Assembly (NCBI GenBank): GCA_941918925.1
Contig: OW799234.1
Location: forward strand, 65,687,543 to 65,751,542
Direction of reading: 5' to 3'
DNA: 64,000 bases
Origin: Phyto melanocephala
Taxonomy: Eukaryota > Arthropoda > Insecta > Diptera > Rhinophoridae
Shown: positions 56,101-64,000 of the stretch, piece by piece
Numbering within the stretch: the stretch's first letter is position 1
Layout: each line of letters starts with the position of its first letter
The notes under the pieces: generated by a model
The model's database searches: none
What the model saw: only the letters and a program-made list of their open reading frames with translations
What the model was told of the DNA's origin: nothing
Made by a program: the position numbers and the translations under genes

Positions 56101-59100
56101 ATTGATTTTTATATAAATAGATTTTGCATAATGTTGCATTCATTTTTAAGCACATCATTTATGACAAATTGCTTCGCATTTAGGGAGTCATTTAGAGTTA
56201 TTGCTTTTACACAATTAATTTGGAAGTCTTTAAAATGTAATTCGCTTTGCACTACTACCAATCTTTTTGCTGGGAATGAATATACTAATCTAGGGGACTT
56301 AGGTTTCAAGTATTACTTTTGATCTTTGGGTTTCTAAATATTATTAACTAGCCAAACCCGGCGCGCGTTGCTAAGCCCCTTAATGAATCAAAATGCATTC
56401 TGAATTTTTATTGAATATCAAGTGCAAAAACCTAAAAATTATAATATTTTTTATGGGCGTAGCCCTGCCCACTTTTCTAATAACGAAATTGTAAAGTCAT
56501 AACAGCTCAATATGTGTGCAAATTTTCAGAAAAATCGGTCCAGTGCAAGTACCTCAAACTGATAACTTTTTTTATGGGCGTGGCACTGCCCACTTTTCTA
56601 ATCACGAAATTGTAAAGTCATGACAGCTCAGTGTGTATGCAAAATTTTAGAAAAATCCGTCCAGTGCATGTAACTTAAACTTATAACTTTTTTTTATGGG
56701 CGTGGCACTGCCCACTTTTTTAATCACGAAATTATAAAATCATGACAGCCTAATATGTGTGCAAAGTTTCAGAAAAATCCGTCCAGTGCAAGTACCTCAA
56801 AATTATAACTTTTTTATGGGCGTTGCCCCGCCCACTTTTATAATCACGAAATTATTTAGTCATGAGAACTCGATACGTGTGCAAAGTTTCAGAAAAATCG
56901 GTCATGTGCAAGTAGCTTAAAATGATAACTATTTTTTTATGGGCGTGGCCCCGCCCACTTTTTTCCACCCGTAAACACTCCCTGGTATGTGTACAACAAC
57001 TTACCAAAGTTTGAGCCCGATCGGTTTTACAGTTTCGGAGTCTATAGCTAACACACACACACACAGAGTTTCACTTTTATATATATAGATTTATTCATGA
57101 ATTTTTATAAACTATCTTTACTGTCAGTACGTTTAAGTTTTCTATAAATATTATTAAAGGGGCTTTTTCATAGTTCAAATGGAGTCGTAACAATTTTAAT
57201 CATTTACTTGCAATAAATAATATGTATATCTTCTATTATATTTCCTCTACACTTTTTCTTTCCTTATTTACCCTATCCTTAGGAACTGTTTTTTTCTAAT
57301 CAATTTTCTTCGATTTTTTTCTCTATAAAAGGGCACAAAATTGACCACGTTGGTCTCCGAGTGTGGGTGTTGGAAGTGTCTCTTGCTTCCTGCAATCCCT
57401 TTTCCACCTACTTGTAATAAAGACATGATGCAAACTTTTCGAGATATTTTTATCAGTTATGTCAAGACATATCACATCGAATTGTTTATGCTCGGTTAAA
57501 ATAGGATTAAATATAACGTATTTGTTCTTAAAATTTTTTATGGTGTTTTCCTTTAAAAAAAAAATATTGCAATAAGTATGTATAATATTTTTATCAGTCT
57601 ACACACACCCTTATAAATTTTTCCATTCCTTTTTTGTTTCAATGGAACAGAAAGACTTCTTGGTTTTACACTGGACCTTAATGTATATGTAACGATTCAA
57701 AATTCGAAATTAAAAAAAAGTACTTTGTTACACTGAAATATAATTGGGGGTAAGATTTGATACACTCTCGCCAGTTATTTGTGGCAACATGTTCAGAAAA
57801 GAAAGCAATAACTGTTTGCTCTCTTGCATTTATTTTTAGAATAGAACATAAAACCGCCTGAATGGTAGCATTATTGTAACATTTTTGTCAGAAAGGAAAA
57901 CACTACGTCAAAGTGCGTAATCCAATTAGAAAAATGTAGGTTAATTAAAGTTGGTATGACATGTACAGAATGATGGTGAACAGAATTATTAAAACATATG
58001 TATGTAAACGATTATCTTACCTGACTCTTGGCACGTATTCTAATATGACCGGTAACTTTAGAATCTGGATCATCGACTGGTTTTTCAATACTTAAATTAG
58101 CGAGAGCGTTTTCACCAAAAATGGATCTAAAAAATAACAAAAATATTAGCGTTTAATAATGACTTAAACCATTAATTAAATATAGTTTTATTTTATTTAT
58201 TTTATATGTATTAAAAACACTCACTTTGCATACATGTTGGCCGCCATAAAACCGCATTGACCCGATAAAGCTTTTTCGGGTGTTAAACATTTCATGTTTG
58301 TGCTCTTTAGCAAATGCTTGAGATATTCATGTAAATCAGTAAAGGTTGTATTGACTGTGACCTAAAATATGAATAATAATTTATTAGGTTAATTTTAAAT
58401 ACTAAAAAAAATAATAATTCATTATTTGTACCTTATTTTCCCATTCAAAGTCTTGCCACATTTGTCGGAATTCAGTATCAGTGCAACTAGCTGGTATAAT
58501 ATAGTCCATGATGTCAATATGTATGGTATTTAATACCACAACATTGGTGTTAATTGAAGTGTCGTAAACTGAAATTTAAAATTAAAATTTACTTAGTTAT
58601 TTAATATAGTGCTGGTATTCGTTAAATTTTTTCTATCGGGTTTTACTCTCGACAGTAATGTAACCTTGAAGACGTCATTTCTAAATGTATTAAAAACATT
58701 ACCTTTAGACTATTAATTATTACTTTTTAAAACCGAACTATGTAATTATGTATTAAATCATAATTTACTAGGCTGTGGTTAAAGAACAACACAAAATGCT
58801 GTAGTAGGCACATGTGTTAATTGTAATAAAATATCACTGTTAGTTATGTTGGCAGCGAAACTATTTAGTTTTATTTATTCAATTAAAACATTTAAAATTA
58901 TTTAATTTCATGATTTTATATTTATTCAAAATTTTTTTTAATAACTATTTCAAACTAATTCCTATTATGTTGCTTAAGGAAAAATAAAACAAAAATCTGA
59001 ACCATTTTTAATTTCTTTAGTGAAATTAATACAGACATTTTTATTTGCATTCTTTTAGGAGAGTCGAATTTATATTTGCTCCGTGAGCTTTGCATATTAA

Positions 59101-62100
59101 AATAGCACCTTGAGATATGAAAGTATTTTTTAAAATGCCAAATAAATGGAATCTGAATTCAAAATAAAAACGATTAGAAGTACAAAATGCAATCCGATCA
59201 GAAGGATTTTAATTGAAGACAGGTTTTTTTTAACTCTCAAATTTAAATTGCAGAGGTACGTATCCAAAATACCAGGGTATCCCACGCTAGTTGAGGCTCC
59301 GTAAACTGATCTATACATTTATTTGTATAGAGTCAGAGATATCTGAACAATAAATAAAGATGAATGACTGCTCCATCTACCAATAAATGAGTTTAATTGA
59401 AGTCCTTCAGTTAATCAAATTAACAGCATACAATAAAATGTAGAATCATTACACAATACAGTTACGCGACGCCACACAAATAACCATGTCAAAAGTGAGA
59501 CACAGAAGTCAGATAAGAACGAACTGCTTGATTGCCCTTATACGATATTGTCAATCACAGCTCAATTACAATTCGAATAAAGACAGATATACAAATCAGC
59601 TAATACATTACAATACCATTTTGTTCATTCAATATATTCTTTTAATCCATTTCCTATACCCCTCCATGATATGTTGGTAAACCATAGTACAAATCTATAG
59701 ATTTGTTTAAAAAAATGAAGTGGATGCAATCAGAAAGCGTAACTTAAAACGAAATGGTGGTGAAATAAAACCAAAAAATTTACCAAAGTTGAAACTAAAT
59801 AGCTGCTTGACTATCTTCTTTTAAACTTAATTTTAATTATGTTTACAAATTTAAGATGCAAAAAAATCGATTTAAAATGATTTAAGGTTAAAAACCTACA
59901 ACCATTTATAACAACGTTGAGATTTGGAGAAAAAACTCCGGAGCTCGCTTTATTGCAATTTTTTTTATTTTTTGTTCGATTAAATTTTGTAGTGGATTTT
60001 ATCACAGCGAAAGAAGCAATAGGATTAAAAAGTTATGATTTTATCTTTTTCTATGTAAAGTGTTAAGTATTTTTTATTCTTTTTTTAAAAAAGATACTTA
60101 CCAATATTTCCAAATATGATACCATTTTCTGTAGATGATACCTTGACATTGGCCTTAATGTTACAGAAATCATGTGGAGCCAAAACTACTGGATGAGGTC
60201 GTTCTACCAATTTCAAATCACCCAAAGTTGCCAACTCTAAAGTACAATTTTGCAAAGTGTCATCTTAAAAAAAGATTCAAAGAATTATGTTTAAAATTAC
60301 AATTAAAACTTATGAATAAAAGCTATTCCAACTCACTCGTTTGATTTACAATCAATACATCCAAAACAATATCATATTGATTAACATTAACATAAGCCTC
60401 AGCATAAACAGGATCAGAGAAACCAGTCAATTGTGTAACTTTGTTTAACTTATTGTTCGGCGAAGTAATGTCGCTCATGTTAGTAGACTTGGTTCCAGCT
60501 AAAGCTTGGTTCAAACTAGATTCAAATAAATTTTCACCCAATTGATTTTCACGGCCATTCGAGAGTTGTGAAAAAAGAACTGGATCATCGGGTTGTACTT
60601 TAGCAGCAGCCTTTTGTTTTTCCTTAAGAACACGTTGATCCTCATCGTATTGTGCATCTAACATTTTGCCCAGAGCCTGACGGCAATAACGTTTAAATAC
60701 TTCAACAGCTTCTTCAGTGCGTTCGCTTAATGTGCGCAAGCAAATGAAAATGCGATCCGTATCGTCATTAGTAATGGGTTTCGTAGGAAAACCAGATTTA
60801 CCCAAATGAAGAATAGAACTCATGATAAGCATAACACGAGTTGTCAAACGATTCTGAGCAATCTTAAATGTAAAAATTGTATTAAAATTATATATAAAGT
60901 GTTTGCTTCATCAATTTATTAATATCTTTAATTAAAAGCTTAAAAATACTGTATATTAAATTGCAGCGATAAATATACTTACTGCTTCTTGTTCCAAATC
61001 AGCGTAACGCAATACCAACTTGGTCAATGTGGCCGATAAAGCAGCACCAATAAAGAAATCACCATCCATTAGATATTGTCGTAATGGTGGACGTTTTTCC
61101 TTTTTGGCGATTCTGAAATTTGAAACAAAAAATTTGGCTGAGAAAAAAATTTTATAAAAAGCAATTAACAAACTTACGGCGCCAAACTAAAAGCACTCTG
61201 TGTGGCGTAAGTACCATCAGAGGTAACTTTATTATTCGAAACTTGTACAGTGGTTGCTGAGTTATTTGCAGCATTAGTCTCTTCCTCTGTTTGATCGCCA
61301 GTTAAACGCCTTTGTTCCGCTTCAACCATGGGAATTTCACCTAAAGTTTGACATATAACATCAATAACTTCCAAAATTTGGTTTTTGTCATCAACATATT
61401 CTCCTAAAATCCATACAGCAGCACGATGTATTTTGGAGGACTTTATCTGAGGAAACGCCTCAATCAAATGACCAATAATTAAACCTCTTAAAGAGGGGAA
61501 CTTTTGTATAGCTTCCCGTATGAAAATTAAAACATCAGCAGCAGCTAATTCATTTGTGTCCGAAAGAAATTCTACTAATACTGGTATAACACTAGCAGCC
61601 ACATCTGGGAATTTTATAGAACAAGAATGGAGAGTGCGCACTAAAAGTTGGCGATATTTGCCAGTATCTTCATGTTCAACATTATGAGTTTTGGAAACTT
61701 CTTTCTTCAATACTAACACCATTTCATTAATGTTTCTAGAGGAAACTAAATCCATGGCCAAAGCCAATGTTTTGCGTCTTACTTCTATGTCGGGTGCAGC
61801 CAAAACACGCAGAATATCCATTACTAAATCTTGCATAACCTTTTCCATATTTTCATTTTCTTTCATAGCAATTAGGCGATCCAAGACGATCAGTTTAACA
61901 TTGTTGTCACTCTCCTTTACAATCAATTCAATGTAGCAGCCGGCAGCTGCCTTAATAGCTGTTGGCGCAGATGACAGAGTAATCAAAGTACCTGCTGCTT
62001 CATAACGTACTGCATTCGATGATGAATTCAAGAGATTGTAAATGCAGCGTATAAAGCGTGAACGTTCGGCGGGATTAGCATGACACACTTTATAAATCAA

Positions 62101-63061
62101 CTCAACTATGACCAATTGTAGGATATCACCAAAGCTATTCACTTGATCAATACAGGAAGCCAAATAATTAAGGGCTCTCTCCTGATCGGCATGTAATAGC
62201 ATAAGGAAAGCATTCCGCTTACAGGACATATCTTGTTGAGTATCCAAGAAGTTGGCTATTAACTCTGGACCATCAGGTACTAGCCACTCAAAGTTTTTGT
62301 ATATGGTGAAAATGGCAAGAACTGCATTGCGTCGAACATATGAATGACGATGTTCTAAACAAGCCCGAATCGAAGGCATAAGAGGCTCAAGTAGTTCTGG
62401 TTCCTTAAGTTTGCACAAGAAACGCAAAGTTGAACCACGAAGAAACTCGTTGGGATGCTGAAGATCCTGCAAGGGGAATTAATATTGCTTCAAAAAGTTT
62501 TGGGTTGTTATTGGTATATTACAGTTACAATAATTTCAAATTTTTTTTTTCTTTCAAACATTCCTTTAAAAATTTAGTTACAGAAACTGATGAACACCTT
62601 TAAATCAAAACTGGGTTTTGTGCTTCTACAAACGTGAGAACTACCACATACATACATATATGTATGTATGTAGGCATGTTTTTAATGTACTTTCTCAAAT
62701 ATATATAAGATAATCCTAAGTTTAAAAAAAATCTTACCTTTCTGTATGCATCACACACTAAAATCATTTCCTGTAATAATTTACCATCAGCCGAAGTCTT
62801 TGGTACAATTTCCCAAAAGATAAGCAAAAGCTTTTTAATAGTATGATTCTGTACGGGCAACACAAATCTAATGATTGTCATAATAAGTCCCGACAAACGT
62901 TCACCATTCAGTAATAATTGAATGACCTTTTTCAGGGTGTCTATTTTAACATTCGTGTCACCCTTTTCCAAATCTTGTTTCAGTTGCATTTCATTGGGCA
63001 CCTCTAAATCGGGAGAATTGATAATCGTGTAACAAGGCACAGTGCTACTAGATAAAGCCAT
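53119..63061 (-). CDS. betaCOP: Coatomer subunit beta (beta-COP), nine exons
   Basis: Beta-COP is a core subunit of the COPI coat that buds Golgi-to-ER and intra-Golgi vesicles. Coding exons on the minus strand: 63061-62738, 62466-61178, 61112-60983, 60862-60337, 60263-60102, 58568-58432, 58361-58225, 58126-58021, 53184-53119. All introns are GT-AG and phases agree; the total is 2,877 bp (958 residues plus stop), close to other animal beta-COPs. The start [15 protein letters not shown] has a good context (AAAAATGG). Residues about 20-540 are the adaptin-like helical repeat ([31 protein letters not shown]). [20 protein letters not shown] starts the middle segment. [20 protein letters not shown] marks the beta-COP C-domain, and [12 protein letters not shown] the appendage. 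The last exon encodes [21 protein letters not shown]. Confidence 0.97.
53440..54360 (+). pseudogene. Non-LTR retrotransposon RNase H and C-terminal end
   Basis: [20 protein letters not shown] (near 53727-53787) matches the last RNase H motif (WVPGHxGVxGNExADxLAR). After stops and frameshifts, KSKRMC, then [13 protein letters not shown] and [20 protein letters not shown] match the C-terminal zinc-finger tail (EHLLCHCPALA, LxxLxxISxxxxxxLLxFIxxxGW). It ends near 54150, and a 3-prime UTR (GGGATGCACAATGGACC to about 54360) follows. It is antisense to beta-COP within its last intron. The presence of RNase H suggests an I/LOA-type clade, different from the fragment at 52390. Confidence 0.82.
55574..55764. 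mobile_element. hAT-type MITE, CAAGGC family, 191 bp, perfect ends
   Basis: A perfect 25-bp inverted repeat begins CAAGGCGAATTCAATAAGG. The exact 8-bp duplication ATTGCTAG is at 55566-55573 and 55765-55772. This is the cleanest and probably youngest copy of the family in the window. Confidence 0.96.
56348..57089 (-). mobile_element. Helitron, non-autonomous, 742 bp, both ends intact
   Basis: On the minus strand it starts TCTATATATATAAAAGTG after A and ends GGGTTTGGCTAG before T. Five units with a period of 120-123 bp carry GGGCGTGGCACTGCCCAC-like boxes (near 56453, 56574, 56696, 56816, 56938). No protein remains. Confidence 0.92.
57290..57430 (+). repeat. LINE 3-prime UTR fragment
   Basis: GGGCACAAAATTGACC, TGGTCTCCGAGTGT, GGAAGTGTCTCTTGCTTCC and CACCTACTTG align with 54245-54340, the UTR behind the RNase H remnant. 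No coding part remains. Confidence 0.6.
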
Positions 63062-63418
63062 TTTTCCTTCTTTTTTATCGTACGCACACAAAATAAATTC
63101 CTTAATACAATAATATGTATAATCGACCTTTTTTCTAAATTAATTGATGTATGCTGAAATTAACTTTTATTATTTTCGGTATTTTCACGATTTTTTAGTT
63201 TTTAAGAAAATTGACGTGTCAGATTTTTTGGCCACACAGTTGTAAGAAAGAGCATTTTCTTATGTTTGACAAAGTACTAATAAAACAAAAATAAAAACTT
63301 TTTATATACAATCGTTTTAATTCGTAGTATTTATTGTAAAAATACTCTCTCTAATTAACAAATCAAAACAATACAATACCTTCACTAAAAATTAATAGTC
63401 ATAAAGAATTTGTTTGCT
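63062..63418. promoter_or_regulatory. Divergent intergenic spacer, probable shared promoter
   Basis: These 357 bp separate the ATG of beta-COP (leftward) from the ATG of the next gene (rightward). It is AT-rich with no TATA box at a sensible distance on either side, as is common for housekeeping promoters. Both 5-prime UTRs must lie here or begin here. Confidence 0.6.
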
Positions 63419-64000
63419 ATGTCTTGTGGAAAATGCTCACATATAATAAAATTATTAAATATACAAGATAATGATGTCATATCTCATCAAATAATACTAA
63501 TAAAAGGTATTGTAGAACAGAGCAAGTGTTTTAAACAACAAGATATAGAATTGTCTGCAGAAAAAGCGCAGTTTTTAACAACTGGATTATGCAAGAATTC
63601 AGGCCGATTTAAATTTTTAATAGACTTGGGCCAAGAAAATAAGAATTTTGAATTAAATTTCACTTATTGTGAAGATAAATTAAGCATAAATCTTATATAC
63701 CAAAAACGTCTTTCAAAATATAGAATCCAACCACTTCTCATACTAGCCAAAGATGAAGTGGAGCAAAACCAGAACGTAAAATTAAATCGCCAAATAATTG
63801 ATCTAAATCTGCTATTAATACAATCCGTGTACGCAGAAAAGCTTAAAGAAGCAGCTAAGCATAGCTTAACATTCGCTTTTCAAGATAATTGCAAAATATT
63901 TGTTTCCAGTCTTACGCAGCAAGAATTATGGCAGTTAAATGAACAGGAATTGTGGTTTAAATTTGCCAAAGAACTCTTGGAATCTCCATGGGGTCAGCAG
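63419..64000 (+). CDS. Probable zinc-metallopeptidase-like protein (Metallopep/M66-like), 5-prime part
   Basis: An ATG at 63419-63421 opens a frame of 194 codons without a stop to the window edge, far longer than chance in this AT-rich DNA and with coding-like composition. It begins MSCGKCSHIIKLLNIQ. LIKGIVEQ, RFKFLIDLGQENKNFELNF and SINLIYQ suggest a beta-sandwich N-domain. Then QPLLILAKDE and NLLLIQSVYAEKLKEAA precede QQELWQLNEQELWFKFAKEL. This order resembles the N-terminal half of the eukaryotic putative metallopeptidase family typified by yeast YIL108W and S. pombe SPCC607.06c. The HExxH catalytic motif would lie beyond the window, so activity cannot be judged. Head-to-head with beta-COP. 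Confidence 0.7.
   Translation, partial: MSCGKCSHIIKLLNIQDNDVISHQIILIKGIVEQSKCFKQQDIELSAEKAQFLTTGLCKNSGRFKFLIDLGQENKNFELNFTYCEDKLSINLIYQKRLSKYRIQPLLILAKDEVEQNQNVKLNRQIIDLNLLLIQSVYAEKLKEAAKHSLTFAFQDNCKIFVSSLTQQELWQLNEQELWFKFAKELLESPWGQQ

Larger units (their letters stand above)
53185..58020 (-). other. Last intron of beta-COP, 4.8 kb, transposon-filled
   Basis: The donor GTAAGA at 58020 and the acceptor CTTTCAG at 53185-53191 are both good. It holds a LINE RNase H remnant, a small hAT MITE, a Helitron and a LINE 3-prime UTR piece. The other introns are short (33-120 bp) except intron 1 (271 bp) and intron 5 (1,533 bp, no feature seen). Confidence 0.9.

Noticed and set aside
56453..56950. Five regularly spaced 120-bp units as a possible CRISPR or satellite
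   Set aside because: Units are contiguous, lie between clear Helitron ends, and recur in the same position in other Helitron copies.
61691..61936. 81-codon plus-strand frame
   Set aside because: Antisense shadow of beta-COP exon 2.

Overview
The window looks like nuclear DNA of a higher (schizophoran, possibly calyptrate) fly. It is very AT-rich, microsatellite-rich and packed with old transposons. The only intact conserved genes are at the right end: a complete nine-exon beta-COP gene on the minus strand and, divergently, the first 194 codons of a probable zinc-metallopeptidase-like gene that runs off the edge. The species assignment is inference; no single sequence here proves it.

Positions 1-53,000 are a gene desert made of nested mobile elements. 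From left to right they are: an internally deleted piggyBac element with perfect TTAA ends (718-2566); Helitron and mariner fragments (3.3-7.4 kb); a hAT MITE (10.4 kb); a decayed Tc1-like transposase (11.8-12.7 kb); a pogo-like MITE (14.1 kb); a family of hAT-type MITEs with CAAGGC...GCCTTG ends, several with exact 8-bp target duplications, one locus nested to several levels (16.5-18.9 kb); (GTCY)n-bearing interspersed elements that I compare with mini-me/DINE-1 (about ten copies between 19.5 and 49.1 kb); a Helitron that keeps the C-terminus of its helicase (22.5-23.3 kb); two more piggyBac remnants (30.3-31.8 and 34.1-34.7 kb); non-LTR retrotransposon remnants (36.9-37.5, 52.4-52.8 and 53.4-54.4 kb); and a stack of hAT elements with transposase remnants (39.8-44.0 kb).

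The most unusual feature is at 50.2-52.0 kb. Two arms of about 300 bp lie in inverted orientation and each holds an identical 71-nt sequence that fits a minimal type I hammerhead ribozyme (CUGAUGA and GAAA core, three helices, palindromic stem III, UUC cleavage triplet). Hammerheads with such short palindromic stem III are known from Penelope-like retroelements and retrozymes, so this may be a non-autonomous relative. A hAT MITE with an exact 8-bp duplication has inserted between the arms.

Positions 53,119-64,000 are genic. beta-COP is reconstructed here from nine exons (2,877 bp of coding sequence, 958 codons plus stop, all splice phases consistent). Its last exon codes only 21 residues and lies beyond a 4.8-kb intron filled with a LINE remnant, a hAT MITE and a Helitron. 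A 357-bp spacer separates the beta-COP ATG from the divergent gene and is presumably a shared promoter.
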